Source: an uncultured Anaerolineae bacterium (GTDB lineage Bacteria > Chloroflexota > Anaerolineae > J036 > Brachytrichaceae). Taken from it: DNA of 64,000 nucleotides. Within the stretch, counting starts at the first letter, position 1, and every line of letters starts with the position of its first letter. The stretch spans positions 1 through 64,000 of the forward strand of contig CALGMA010000009.1 of assembly GCA_937959265.1 (NCBI GenBank). Reading direction: 5' to 3'. Both the position numbers and the translations under genes were made by a program. Positions 44,481 to 54,693 of the stretch are shown here, in pieces. Under the pieces are notes generated by a model. That model was not told where the DNA came from. It did not search any database and was given only the letters and a program-made list of their open reading frames with translations.

Positions 44481-45629
44481 ATGAACCGACGAGCCTTTTT
44501 GCGACTGGGTCTGGGACTGAGCGGCGCAACGGCGCTCATGGCCGCCTGTGGCGGCGGCGCGACCACGCCGGCGCCGACAACTGCGCCGGCAGCCGATGGT
44601 CCTGCGCCGCAATCTGGTAGTGCAGATGCGGGCAAACTTGCCAGAGAGATGAGCTGGTACACCTGGGGCGGATACGTCGCCGATGGCGTCATTGACAAGT
44701 TCAAACAAGAGTTCGGCGTCACAGTCAAAATCGACACCTATAGCTCCAACGAAGAGATGGAGGCCAAATTCAAGGCGGGCGGCAACCCTGGTTATGATCT
44801 GATCACGCCATCCGACTACATGGTATCGAAGTTGATCGCCGCCGGCCTGCTGGAGAAGTTGAACTTTGGCAACATCCCCAACTTCCAATACATAGACGCC
44901 GGGCACAAGAACCTGTACTTCGATCCGACTAACGAATACTCCGTGGCTTATAACTGGGGCTGCACCGGCTTCGCCTACAACAAGACGAAAGTGACTGAGC
45001 CGATCACCAACTGGAAGCAGGTGATGAACTGGCCGGACGCGCTGAGGGGTAAGCTGGGCATGATTGACGACGTGCGCGAACTGTTGGCTGTCGGCCTGCG
45101 AGTGCTCGGTTACAGCGGCAACGCATCGGACCCGAAGGAGATCAACGCGGCGCGTGACGCGTTAATCGAGCTGAAGCGGCGCGCCAACTACACGCTGACC
45201 GACAGCCCGAACGCTGCCACGAACCTCGTTGCCGGCGACATCTTCGCCACACAAATTTACACTAACGATGCTGTTGTGGCGCGCAGCGAGAATCCCGATC
45301 TGGTCTACGTCATTCCCGGCGACGTGAGCACGGTGTGGCAAGACAACCTGTGTGTGCCGAAGGGTGCGCCGAGCCAGTACACCGCCGAAGTGTTCATCAA
45401 CTTCCTGTGCCGGACCGACATTGCCGCCGAGAACGCCAACGAGATCGGCCTGGCGACGCCGAGCGCCGAGGCACTGCGCCAGGGGTTGATCGCCAAGGAG
45501 CTGGTCGAGGATAAAGCGGTGTATCCCGACGTCGCTGCCATGGGCGATGCGTTGGAGTTCCTGCGCAAGGGCAATCCAGAGGTGGACGAGCTCTACCAGC
45601 GCGCGTTCGACGAGATCAAAGCGGCCTGA
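44481..45629 (+). CDS. potD: Spermidine/putrescine-type ABC substrate-binding lipoprotein
   Basis: Lipobox ATALMAACGGG; MSWYTWGGYVADGVIDKFKQEFGVTVKIDTYSSNEEMEAKFKAGGNPGYDLITPSDYMVSKL. Confidence 0.92.
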   Translation: MNRRAFLRLGLGLSGATALMAACGGGATTPAPTTAPAADGPAPQSGSADAGKLAREMSWYTWGGYVADGVIDKFKQEFGVTVKIDTYSSNEEMEAKFKAGGNPGYDLITPSDYMVSKLIAAGLLEKLNFGNIPNFQYIDAGHKNLYFDPTNEYSVAYNWGCTGFAYNKTKVTEPITNWKQVMNWPDALRGKLGMIDDVRELLAVGLRVLGYSGNASDPKEINAARDALIELKRRANYTLTDSPNAATNLVAGDIFATQIYTNDAVVARSENPDLVYVIPGDVSTVWQDNLCVPKGAPSQYTAEVFINFLCRTDIAAENANEIGLATPSAEALRQGLIAKELVEDKAVYPDVAAMGDALEFLRKGNPEVDELYQRAFDEIKAA

Positions 45630-45742
45630 AGGCGCAGCCATTACTACGCCATTCGACTATCGAGGCGGGGCGCGCTATGCGAGGGGAGCGCGCTTCGCTA
45701 ATCAATCTCTCGCACATTTGGTTTTCATGAGGTGGTGTCGTC

Positions 45743-46741
45743 GTGCAATACTCCCGCCCATCGGACTCCATCGTCAGATCGGTGCAACCTTTTGCAGAGT
45801 GGGTGATTGACTGGATCTTTCTCTCCAGCGCTGTGGTTTCGCCGCTGGCTGCCGTCGCTGCGATCTACTACGGATTCACCGGCGCGCCGGCACCAGCGGC
45901 AGCCTGCGCCATCGTTGCCGCCGGCGCTGCATGGGGCGCTTATGCGCGTTTCGTCGCGCCCTGGCAACTGCGGGTCAAGCATTTGAAGATCGCCCCTCAG
46001 CGCGAGCAGACGGCCGAAGGATCAACCACTGCCGCAAGCCGGCCACCGCTCAAAGTCGTCTTCTTCTCCGACCTCCACCTTGGCCAATTCAAGCGCCAGG
46101 ACTGGGCGCAGCGCATCGTCGAGGCGGTCAATGCGCAATCGCCCGACCTCGTTTTGATCGGTGGCGATTTCGTCGGTAAGACGGCGTGCTGTGATATTGC
46201 CGATTTGCTCGCACCACTGCGTCATCTGCAGGCGACGCACGGGGTATATGCCGTGCTGGGCAACCACGACTATGGCATTCCAGGCCCGGATCATTCCGAT
46301 GAGTTGATCCAACTCTTCCCGCAGTTGAACATCCGGCTGTTGCGCAACGAGTGCGTAGCGATCGGCGACGATGTGTTGCTGGTCGGCGTGGATGAGTTGT
46401 GGACCGGCCGCGATGACCTGCACGGCGCATTGGCGTCCTACCGCCGCGCGCCGAATATGCGCGTGATCGTGCTGGGTCACAACCCCGACTTGATGCTGAA
46501 GCTCGATGGGCGTCGCGCTCACCCGGTGCTGCGAGATGCGTTCTTCATCTTCGGCCACACGCATCAGGGGCAGATCTATATCCCGCTGCTGCCGGGCCTG
46601 GCCATCCCAATCGAGTCCAAGTTCTACCGTGGCCTGCACCACACCCCCCACGGCGCGCTCTACGTCTCATCGGGCTGTGGGGAGAACAGCACGCCCACCC
46701 GTATCAACACGTGGCCGGAGATCGTGGTGTTCGAGGCATGA
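45743..46741 (+). CDS. Metallophosphoesterase
   Basis: VVFFSDLHLGQF...DLVLIGGDFVGKT...VYAVLGNHDYG...VIVLGHNPDL...FIFGHTHQGQIYIP. Confidence 0.92.
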   Translation: MQYSRPSDSIVRSVQPFAEWVIDWIFLSSAVVSPLAAVAAIYYGFTGAPAPAAACAIVAAGAAWGAYARFVAPWQLRVKHLKIAPQREQTAEGSTTAASRPPLKVVFFSDLHLGQFKRQDWAQRIVEAVNAQSPDLVLIGGDFVGKTACCDIADLLAPLRHLQATHGVYAVLGNHDYGIPGPDHSDELIQLFPQLNIRLLRNECVAIGDDVLLVGVDELWTGRDDLHGALASYRRAPNMRVIVLGHNPDLMLKLDGRRAHPVLRDAFFIFGHTHQGQIYIPLLPGLAIPIESKFYRGLHHTPHGALYVSSGCGENSTPTRINTWPEIVVFEA

Positions 46742-46870
46742 GGTGAAGGGGTGGGCCCCATTGGTCAACACAGGTCAGCGCACCTCACCCATCCACTCCG
46801 GATGAGCGAGCGACAAGCATGCCGGATCCTGTAGATCGTTGACCGTGAGGAGCATCGCGGCGTAGCCTCG

Positions 46871-48805
46871 CTATGGAGGGGTGATGATGATGATCAACGT
46901 TGGCGTGGGCATGGGTGACACGAGCAGCGTGGCTGTAGGTGTCGGCGTATCGGTCGCCGGCAACGGCGGCGGGGTATCTGTCGGGGTTGGCGATGGCGGT
47001 GGCGGGACGGTCGGTGTTGGCGTCGCTGTGGGCAGTGGCGGGACGGTCGGTGTCAGCGTCGCTGTGGGCGGGAGCGGAGTAAGCGCCCAGACCAGCTCAA
47101 TGTTACCCGGGCCGGTGTAGTTCACATATTGCACTTGCAGGAAGTGCTGACCGGCGTTCAATACCCGTGTGCCCACCAGCACTTTCGCGCCGGCCGTAAA
47201 GTCGTCTATGCCGGTCACGATTGCCCCGTCAATCAGCAACCGGGCGCCGTCGTCCACCGTCGCCGTGAACACGTACGTTCCGCTCGCCAGGAAGTTGACT
47301 GAGCGCCGCCAATCCACCGAGAAGTTGAACGGGTTGACCTGTGGCGGCGGCCAGTTCGGCATTACCGCAGTATTCAAGAATCCGGGCGGGTTGGGCGGCG
47401 CAAGCGGGTCGTCGCGCTTGACGACGACCGGTCCGGTCAAGTTAGGCGAGTTGTAGTAGCGGCCTTCCCAGCCGGCGTAGTTGACCTTCCAGTTCAAGGA
47501 GACGCGTGCCGAGGCGCCTGACTTGTAGTACTCGACGCGCAGGCTGTGCATCCCGGCAGTCAGGCTTACGTCGGCCGTGACCGTGCGCAGGCCGGCGCTG
47601 AACCACTGATTGATGATCAACACGTCATCTACAAAGACGCGCGCGCCGCCATCCACGCTTAGCGTGAACTGATAGTTGTCCGTGGTCGGGAAGTTCGCGC
47701 TGCTGGTGAAGATGGCCGACCAGTTGTTGCGCGGGACGCCCGGACCGGGCGCACCGGTACCCCAGTTCACATTCAGAGGTGGGCCAGGCAAATTCTGATC
47801 GAACAGCACGGGTGGGATGAGATCCGGATTGCCAAAATACTGGCTATACCACGCGCCTGTGGGGTTGGGGTTCGGCGTCGCCGTCGGCACAATGATCGTT
47901 GGGCCGGGCGGCGGCGTGCACGTTGCGGGCAAGGTCGGAATGGGTAATGGCCCGTTGAACGTATTGTTGTCCTCATTGCTTTCGACGACCATGTTGGTCG
48001 GATCAACGACGACCAGGTTCGCGCCGGTGGTGAAGCCGGGGAACCACCGCGAGTCCGTCTGGCCAGGTGCGAGCCCATTCGGCACCAGTTGTTGCTGGTT
48101 GTTGGCTTGTACGAGGAACGGGCCGGCAGGGGCGCTGCCGATGTTCTGCACTACGACGCGAATGCCGAGTTGGGGCGAGACATAGGCGCAGCTGGCACCG
48201 GTCTCCAGCTCGATAGCTACGCTCACGATGACCAGATCGGGCAACGGACCGGCTGGGCCGGGCGTCGGCGTCGGCGCTTCGGGCGGCGCCTTGGTGGGTA
48301 TCAGGTCGCCGCTGACGGTGACCGGTGCGAATTGCGTGAACCCGCTGGCCGCGCCTCGCGCGATGAGGTAGTACTGACCGGCTGTCGCGGGCGCGGTCAG
48401 ATCATTCCGTTGAAAGGTACCGTCGGGACCGGCGATTGCATCGCCCAATCGCTGGAATTCGCCAAAGGGCGCAGCTGGTGAAGTTGACAGGAAAATCTCG
48501 ACGGCTTCGTTGGCCTGGAAGCCGACCCCACGCACACCGAAAGGTGCGCCAGGCGCGAGCGGGCCGCTCGCCTCGACGCGCGCGCTGCTGCCTGGCGGTG
48601 GCGTTGGCACCACATCGCGTTCCATGGCGCTGCGAGACAAGAGCCAGAACGCTGCTATGCAACATAGGATCAGCAGCACTACGGTGAGGACGCCGGCCCA
48701 GACATAGCGCGACGGCGACTCCGTTTCGATGTCTGTCGCCCCTTGCGGAGGAACCGCGGATGTGGATGTCGAGGCCAATGGGGTCTGGTCGCGCTCTGAG
48801 CTCAT
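46871..48805 (-). CDS. Membrane-anchored CARDB + PA14-like domain protein with Pro/Thr-rich C-terminus
   Basis: TM LTVVLLILCCIAAFWLL; LPDLVIVSVAIELETGASCAYVSPQLGIRVVVQNIGSAPAGPFLV (CARDB); two PA14-like WYSQYFGNPDL.../WEGRYYNSPNLTGPVVV modules; start ATG 48805. Confidence 0.8.
   Translation of the reverse strand: MSSERDQTPLASTSTSAVPPQGATDIETESPSRYVWAGVLTVVLLILCCIAAFWLLSRSAMERDVVPTPPPGSSARVEASGPLAPGAPFGVRGVGFQANEAVEIFLSTSPAAPFGEFQRLGDAIAGPDGTFQRNDLTAPATAGQYYLIARGAASGFTQFAPVTVSGDLIPTKAPPEAPTPTPGPAGPLPDLVIVSVAIELETGASCAYVSPQLGIRVVVQNIGSAPAGPFLVQANNQQQLVPNGLAPGQTDSRWFPGFTTGANLVVVDPTNMVVESNEDNNTFNGPLPIPTLPATCTPPPGPTIIVPTATPNPNPTGAWYSQYFGNPDLIPPVLFDQNLPGPPLNVNWGTGAPGPGVPRNNWSAIFTSSANFPTTDNYQFTLSVDGGARVFVDDVLIINQWFSAGLRTVTADVSLTAGMHSLRVEYYKSGASARVSLNWKVNYAGWEGRYYNSPNLTGPVVVKRDDPLAPPNPPGFLNTAVMPNWPPPQVNPFNFSVDWRRSVNFLASGTYVFTATVDDGARLLIDGAIVTGIDDFTAGAKVLVGTRVLNAGQHFLQVQYVNYTGPGNIELVWALTPLPPTATLTPTVPPLPTATPTPTVPPPPSPTPTDTPPPLPATDTPTPTATLLVSPMPTPTLIIIITPP
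47001..47072 (-). repeat. Two near-identical 36-bp tandem units in the Pro/Thr tail
   Basis: GGCGGGACGGTCGGTGTTGGCGTCGCTGTGGGCAGT then GGCGGGACGGTCGGTGTCAGCGTCGCTGTGGGCGGG. Confidence 0.8.
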
Positions 48806-48871
48806 GTCGCCTCCCTGAGATATTATAGGCGCGGCACCCGTAATCGCGAATCTCACGAATCCAGTTAACCC

Positions 48872-49660
48872 ATGAACTGCACCAGCCCATACGATGCCTT
48901 CGCACGCATTTATGACCTGCAACACGGTGGCTTCCTGGACGATGCGCCGATGTATTTGCGTCTGGCGCGCGAGGTAGCGCCTGCGACGTCCATCCTGGAG
49001 ATTGGCTGCGGCAGCGGCCGAGTCATGATCCCGCTGATCGAAGCCGGCTTTCGCGTCGTGGGTGTGGACGAGTCAGCCGAGATGCTACGCATCGCCGAGC
49101 GACGGCTGCGCACGAGTGCGCATATTCCTGCCGAGCGCTGGTCGCTGGTTCATGCCGACGCCCGTGCGCTCAGGTTGGCGGAGCCAGGGTTCGATATGGC
49201 CATCATCGCGCTCAACACCTTTCTGCACAACCTCACGCGCGACGACCAGCTCGCCACGCTGCGCGCCGCACACAGGCACCTTTCCACCGGCGGGCTGCTG
49301 GTGATGGATTTGCCGCCTAATGACGAGATGGCCTATCAACCCGACGACGGCGTCTTCCAGCTCGAGGCTACGCTGGTGGATCCTCACGCCGGGACCGAGA
49401 TCCACAAATTCGTTGCCAGCCGCATCTTCTGGGCGATACAGGAGCAGGAGTTGGTTTATCGCATCGAAGAACGCCGCGCCGGCGATGCTGCTTTCACCGA
49501 ACAGCTCGTCACCTTCCGCCTGCGCCATGTCTTCAAACACGAGATGGAGTTGCTTCTGCTCCAGAGCGGGTTCGCCGAGCCGACTTGGTATGGCAACTAC
49601 GACCTGTCGCCCTACGGCGAAGGCAGCCCACGCATGATTGCCGCGGCGCGCGCGATCTAG
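48872..49660 (+). CDS. Class I SAM-dependent methyltransferase
   Basis: SILEIGCGSGRVMIPLIEAGFRVVGVDESAEMLRIAERRL; DMAIIALNTFLHN. Confidence 0.9.
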   Translation: MNCTSPYDAFARIYDLQHGGFLDDAPMYLRLAREVAPATSILEIGCGSGRVMIPLIEAGFRVVGVDESAEMLRIAERRLRTSAHIPAERWSLVHADARALRLAEPGFDMAIIALNTFLHNLTRDDQLATLRAAHRHLSTGGLLVMDLPPNDEMAYQPDDGVFQLEATLVDPHAGTEIHKFVASRIFWAIQEQELVYRIEERRAGDAAFTEQLVTFRLRHVFKHEMELLLLQSGFAEPTWYGNYDLSPYGEGSPRMIAAARAI

Positions 49661-49704
49661 CGGCTCAGTCACTTCTCAGCAAGCCGCACTATTATTTTTT
49701 AGTG

Positions 49705-51177
49705 ATGTCCATCCGTACGCGGCTCACCATTTGGTATACAGCCGTCCTCGCGCTGATCCTCCTCATCTTTGGCATCGGCGTGTATATCTACGTCACCTGG
49801 CAGATGATCCAGCAGGTGGACTCGCGGCTCAGCCAGGCAGCCAACACCGCGCTCCCGCTTGCCCTGAGCCAGCGGCCGGAGGTCGAGGAGCGTGCCGGCC
49901 AAAAGGTGTTGACCTTGCCCGGCCTCGATGCGTTGCGCGCCTCCGAGACATACGTGCAGCTCATCGGCCCGCGCGGACAGGTAATCGGCATCTCGCCCAA
50001 TATCGCCGATCCATTCCTGACGAACCACCTCGATCCGGCCGCCTTCAAGGAAGCGGCGCACATGCCTGCCGACCAGCGCGCCAGCTTATTCACCGAGGCG
50101 CAACATCGCGGGTTGCCGCCGATTCGCGTCTTTACTCAAGCATTGGCTGCGCGCAACGGGGAGGTGGTGGGGTATCTCCAGGTCGCTACGTCGCTGGAAG
50201 GTGTCAAGGCGGCGCAAAATAGCCTGTTGATCGCGCTCCTTTCGTTGGGTGGGGTGGGCATCCTGTTCTCGGCTGTGATCGGTGTGTTGCTGGCGCGGCG
50301 CGCGTTGCGGCCGGTGGACGAGCTGACGAAGACGGCAATGGCGATCTACCGCGCCGAGAACCTCGACCAGCGGGTGGCCGTGCCGAAGACAAATGACGAG
50401 GTGAGTCGCCTGTCGCAGGCGTTTAACGAGATGCTCGACCGGCTCTCCAAGCTCTTCCATGCCCAACAACGCCTGATCGCCGACGTGTCGCACGAGATGC
50501 GCACCCCGCTCACCGTCATTCGCGGCAACGTGGACTTGCTGCGGGCGATGGGCTGCGCCGACGAGGAATCGCTGGATGCGCTCACCCGCGAGAGTGACCG
50601 CATGACGCGCCTGGTTGGCGACCTGTTGCTGCTCTCACAAGCCGATGCCGGCGTGCTGCCGATGCACGTTCACAACGTCAGCCTGAACCAGGTCGTCTCG
50701 GATGTGGAGCGCAGCGGCCAGGTGTTGAGCGCCGGCCGCGTCAACGTGTCGGCGCATGTCGAACCCAACCTCGTCATCCAGGCCGATGCAGACCGATTGA
50801 AGCAGGTACTGCTGAATCTGGTAGACAACGCCATCAAGCACACGCCCGACGGCGGCCAGGTTCGTATCGAAGCCGTGCGCAGCTACAACAACTACGTGCG
50901 CATCTCCGTCAGCGACACAGGCGTCGGCATCCCCGAGAAAGACCTGCCGTACGTGTTCGAGCGCTTCTACCGTGTGGACAAGTCGCGCTCGCGAGCCAAC
51001 GGCGGCTCTGGACTTGGCCTCTCGATCGCTCACTCGATTGTCCAGGCACACAACGGCCGGATTGTCGTGAGCAGTAAACCCGGCGCCGGCACGACGTTCG
51101 ACGTCTATCTCCCTATGCAGCATCAGCTACCTGCAACGGGGGAGAACGGCTCGCATAACGGCATTAGCCCTGCTTGA
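49705..51177 (+). CDS. Sensor histidine kinase (HAMP-HisKA-HATPase)
   Basis: RLIADVSHEMRTPLTVIRGNVDLLR; LLNLVDNAIKHTPDGGQVRIEA; VSDTGVGIPEKDLPYVFERFYRVDKSRSRANGGSGLGLSIAHSIV. Confidence 0.93.
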   Translation: MSIRTRLTIWYTAVLALILLIFGIGVYIYVTWQMIQQVDSRLSQAANTALPLALSQRPEVEERAGQKVLTLPGLDALRASETYVQLIGPRGQVIGISPNIADPFLTNHLDPAAFKEAAHMPADQRASLFTEAQHRGLPPIRVFTQALAARNGEVVGYLQVATSLEGVKAAQNSLLIALLSLGGVGILFSAVIGVLLARRALRPVDELTKTAMAIYRAENLDQRVAVPKTNDEVSRLSQAFNEMLDRLSKLFHAQQRLIADVSHEMRTPLTVIRGNVDLLRAMGCADEESLDALTRESDRMTRLVGDLLLLSQADAGVLPMHVHNVSLNQVVSDVERSGQVLSAGRVNVSAHVEPNLVIQADADRLKQVLLNLVDNAIKHTPDGGQVRIEAVRSYNNYVRISVSDTGVGIPEKDLPYVFERFYRVDKSRSRANGGSGLGLSIAHSIVQAHNGRIVVSSKPGAGTTFDVYLPMQHQLPATGENGSHNGISPA

Positions 51178-52378
51178 GCGCCGCGCGCATGCGATCCAGC
51201 GCTTCGATCATCTGCGCGCGCGGACATCCGAAGTTGAAGCGCAGAAATCCCTCGCCGCCTGGGCCAAAGGTAGCGCCGTCGCTCAACGCCACGCGTGCGT
51301 GCTCTAGGAAGAACTTGTAGGGGCTCCCTGGTATGCCGGCCTCGCGAAAATCCAGCCAGCTCAGATAGGTGGCCTCCGGCGAAATCGCGCGCACTTCGGG
51401 CATGTTTTCGGCAAGGTAATCGAGCAGGGCATCGCGGTTGGCTGACAGGTATCGCTTGAGCGCAGTGAGCCAGTCATCGCATTGCGTATAAGCCGCCTGA
51501 GCCGCTGCCAGCCCCATCGCGTTCAAGGGTGGCAAGGCGCCGTTATTAGAGGCGACAAAGCGCCGGCGCAACCTTTCGTTTTGAATGATTGCGAAGCCGA
51601 AGCCCAGCCCCGGCAAGTTAAACGTCTTGCTCGGCGCCATTAAGGTGATACACCGCTGGGCGATCTCCGGCGAGAGGCTGGCCATCGGCGTGTGCGGCGC
51701 GTCATCCAGCGTGAGGTCGCTCCAGATTTCGTCGGAGCAGATCAATACGTCGTGTGACAGGCAGATTTCGGCCAGGCGCCGAAGTTCATCGCGCGTCCAC
51801 GCGCGTCCAACCGGGTTATGGGGGTGGCACTGGATGAACAGCGACGTGCGCGCGCCAATCGCGCGCGCGAACGCCTCGTAGTCCACCTCGATATGCACCC
51901 GTTGTCCCTCCACGCGGTATTGCAAAGCCACTTGGGTGAGCGTCATGCCGTGATTCGCCGGCGCGGAGAAGAAGGGAAAGTAGACCGGCGTAAGGACGAC
52001 TGTCGTGTCACCCACGCGCCCGAAGGCCCGGCAGACTAGGTTCAGGCCGCTGACCAGGCCGGGCAGAAAGACGATCGCTTCGGGTTGGACGCACCAGCCG
52101 TAGCGCCGCTCCAACCAGGCACAGATTGCCTGTGGCAAAGCGTCATGGGGGAACTCATACCCGAATACGCCTTCCGCCACTCGCTCGGCCAACGCCTGGC
52201 GCACCGGCTCGGGTGAGCGAAAATCCATGTCTGCCACCCACATTGGGATGACGTCGCTCGGGTAGGCTGTCCATTTCACACATCCCGGCCGGCGACGATC
52301 GAGGCGTTGGTCGAAGTCGAACGAGGTTGACGTTGAGACGTCCTGCGAAGGAAGCGGAACGCGGCTTATCGGATCCAC
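51164..52378 (-). CDS. MalY/PatB family PLP-dependent aminotransferase / cystathionine beta-lyase
   Basis: FDFDQRLDRRRPGCVKWTAYPSDVIPMWVADMDFRSPEPV...QCHPHNPVGRAWTRDELRRLAEICLSHDVLICSDEIWSDL...LMAPSKTFNLPGLGFGFAI. Confidence 0.9.
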   Translation of the reverse strand: MDPISRVPLPSQDVSTSTSFDFDQRLDRRRPGCVKWTAYPSDVIPMWVADMDFRSPEPVRQALAERVAEGVFGYEFPHDALPQAICAWLERRYGWCVQPEAIVFLPGLVSGLNLVCRAFGRVGDTTVVLTPVYFPFFSAPANHGMTLTQVALQYRVEGQRVHIEVDYEAFARAIGARTSLFIQCHPHNPVGRAWTRDELRRLAEICLSHDVLICSDEIWSDLTLDDAPHTPMASLSPEIAQRCITLMAPSKTFNLPGLGFGFAIIQNERLRRRFVASNNGALPPLNAMGLAAAQAAYTQCDDWLTALKRYLSANRDALLDYLAENMPEVRAISPEATYLSWLDFREAGIPGSPYKFFLEHARVALSDGATFGPGGEGFLRFNFGCPRAQMIEALDRMRAALKQG

Positions 52379-52412
52379 AGTGTGGTCAAATTGTAAGCTT
52401 GGAAAAGGACGA

Positions 52413-52438
52413 TGAGGCGACTTTCAGTCGTCGCCTCA
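52413..52438 (-). terminator. Hairpin with 9-bp stem downstream of the HU gene
   Basis: TGAGGCGAC (52413-52421) / GTCGCCTCA (52430-52438), followed on the minus strand by TCGTCCTTTTCC. Confidence 0.6.
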
Positions 52439-52470
52439 CACAAAGTGCTCACTGTATGAGCCCAGGCGGT

Positions 52471-52791
52471 TCAGATGGTTTCCTTTAGCGGTTTGAGCAC
52501 ACGCGCGCGTACAACGTTCCGTGCGGGTTTAGGGGCGATGGTGATCTTCTCGCCGGTGAAGGGGTTGACGCCTTCGCGCGCACTCGTGGCCGGCTTGTGC
52601 GCCACGGTGAACTTGACGATCCCCGGCAGGCTGAAGACCTGCGGGCCGTTGGGGCCCAGCTCGTGATGGATGACGTCGTTCAATGCGGCGAGGACTTTGT
52701 TAATATCCGATTTGCTCAGACCGGTGCTTTCCGCAAGCGCTGCCGTCAGTTGTGATTTGTTCATCGCCCTCTTGGTGTTCGTAGTTGCCAT
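52471..52791 (-). CDS. HU family DNA-binding protein
   Basis: MNKSQLTAALAESTGLSKSDINKVLAALNDVIHHEL...LPGIVKFTVAHKPATSAREGVNPFTGEKITIAPKPARNVVRARVLKPLKE. Confidence 0.92.
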   Translation of the reverse strand: MATTNTKRAMNKSQLTAALAESTGLSKSDINKVLAALNDVIHHELGPNGPQVFSLPGIVKFTVAHKPATSAREGVNPFTGEKITIAPKPARNVVRARVLKPLKETI

Positions 52792-52882
52792 GATTCTCTC
52801 CTTAGACTGGCTTTAATATAACTCATCTCTGGCAGACTTGCGTGAGAGGAGGCGATAATATTACGTCACATCCGGTGAATCG

Positions 52883-54214
52883 ATGGTGGCTGCTTTGTCC
52901 AACGATCTGACCTTGCTTGCCATCGCGTTAGCCGGCGCGGTGATCGGATGCGGCTTGGCGCTGCTACCGGGCCTGCACGTGTTCAACATCGCTGGGTTGG
53001 CGCTTCTGCTTTCGACGCGAGGCGTCATGGGTTTGGCCGACCAGGCGCTGGCGATGTTCCTGTTGGGCGCGTTGGTCGGCTGGGCGGTAGTCAACGTCAT
53101 CCCTGCAGTGTTTCTCTTTGCGCCGGACGACGCGAACGTGGTCGCCATACTGCCGACGACCAGGTACCTGATGCGCGGGCGCGGCGCCGAAGCAGCGATG
53201 CTGGTCGGGGCAGGAAGCTTATGTGCGCTGCTTGGGTTGGCGTTGCTATCGCCGATGCTGGACGAGGTCCTTCGTCCATTGCGCGCAATCGTCCAGCCGC
53301 ATACCGGCTGGATGCTCACGGCGATCATCGCCTTCCTGTTATTGGGTGAATGGCCGCGCGCAAACGATCTAGCGCCTCCACTGCGACGCTTGTTGTCGGC
53401 GTGGGCCTACCTCGGCGCCAGCCTGCTCACGTTCATTTTGAGTGGACTGCTGGGTTTCGTCCTGCTCTATCGCAGCCCGATCTCCATCGAATCGGCATTC
53501 GTCAACTTGATGCCAGCGTTCGTTGGCCTATTTGCTGTGCCTGGCCTGCTGCAGATCCTCTTGTTCGGCGTGAAACCGCCGCCACAGACGACCACGTTGC
53601 CGGCCGACCTCGAGCCCCGATTGCTGCTGCGCGGCTCGTTGACCGGATTGGGCGGCGGCTTGTTTGCCAGTGTGCTACCGGTCGTCAGTGGGGGCATCGG
53701 CGGTCTATTGGCCGGGCATGCGACCGCGCAGTGGAACGAACGGCTGTTCATGATTTCGCTCGGCGCTTCGAAAGTCGCTTACTATGTGGGCAGCTTTCTG
53801 TTGCTCTTCGTGCCCGGGTTGACGCTGACGCGCGGCGGCATGGCTTGGATGCTGAGCAGCGTCTATGTGCCATACGGATGGCGCAATTATTGGCTGGCCG
53901 TCGCCGGGATGGCGTTGGCTGGCGTGATCGCCTTCGTCGCCCTGGTCGCGTTAGCACGTGCGACGGCAAAGCTGATCAACTATCTCAGCATCAAATGGAT
54001 CGCCGGTGCGTCGCTCACCATCGCAGTTGTCATCACGGTCGCGTTCACCGGCTGGAGCGGATTCGTGATAATGTTAGTGGCGACGACCGTCGGCTTGATC
54101 CCGGTCATTGTCGGCGGCCGGCGGTTGAATTGCCTGGGCTTGTTGCTGGTGCCGATCACCTTGAACACCATCGGCGTCGGCCCGGCCGTGGCGCAATGGT
54201 TGGGACTTCTGTAA
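52883..54214 (+). CDS. TctA/DUF112-like polytopic membrane permease
   Basis: ALAGAVIGCGLALLPGLHVFNIAGLALLL, ASVLPVVSGGIGGLLAGHATAQWNERLFMISLGASKVAYYVGSFLLL; many TM segments. Confidence 0.65.
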   Translation: MVAALSNDLTLLAIALAGAVIGCGLALLPGLHVFNIAGLALLLSTRGVMGLADQALAMFLLGALVGWAVVNVIPAVFLFAPDDANVVAILPTTRYLMRGRGAEAAMLVGAGSLCALLGLALLSPMLDEVLRPLRAIVQPHTGWMLTAIIAFLLLGEWPRANDLAPPLRRLLSAWAYLGASLLTFILSGLLGFVLLYRSPISIESAFVNLMPAFVGLFAVPGLLQILLFGVKPPPQTTTLPADLEPRLLLRGSLTGLGGGLFASVLPVVSGGIGGLLAGHATAQWNERLFMISLGASKVAYYVGSFLLLFVPGLTLTRGGMAWMLSSVYVPYGWRNYWLAVAGMALAGVIAFVALVALARATAKLINYLSIKWIAGASLTIAVVITVAFTGWSGFVIMLVATTVGLIPVIVGGRRLNCLGLLLVPITLNTIGVGPAVAQWLGLL

Positions 54215-54230
54215 ATCACTCGGTGCTCCT

Positions 54231-54653
54231 ATGACAAAGGCGCTGTTTGAAGGTCTGGTGCTCGACGAGGCGGGTCATGCTTTGCCGGTAGCCTACGTGG
54301 GCCAAGACCCGACATATGTGCTGGTCGAAGATGGCTTCAAGTATCATGTGGATGCGCGCCAAGTGGATGAGCAAGTGTTGAACCTGTTTCGCGAGCATGT
54401 GCAGCAGAACGAGGCGTTAGTCAGCGAAGGGGTGCTGCGCATGTTGGGCAAAGACGACCTGTTCACCAAAGTGGCGGTGGATCAGCAGATCCGTAACCTC
54501 GAGCAGCATTTCGCCCAGTTGTTCGAGGTGGGCATCCCGGAACAGGCGCGCCAATATCTCGGCATGCTCGGCTTCAGCATCGTCATCAACCGGCACGGCG
54601 ACGTAGTGGACTTGAAGATGCCGTCCGCGCCCATTGACGAGCAGGATCTTTAG
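54231..54653 (+). CDS. Conserved hypothetical protein
   Basis: 140-aa ORF, good coding composition, directly downstream of the membrane permease. Confidence 0.6.
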   Translation: MTKALFEGLVLDEAGHALPVAYVGQDPTYVLVEDGFKYHVDARQVDEQVLNLFREHVQQNEALVSEGVLRMLGKDDLFTKVAVDQQIRNLEQHFAQLFEVGIPEQARQYLGMLGFSIVINRHGDVVDLKMPSAPIDEQDL

Positions 54654-54693
54654 ACGGCAGAAGAATAAGACCCGTCAATCCTAACGACAAAAC

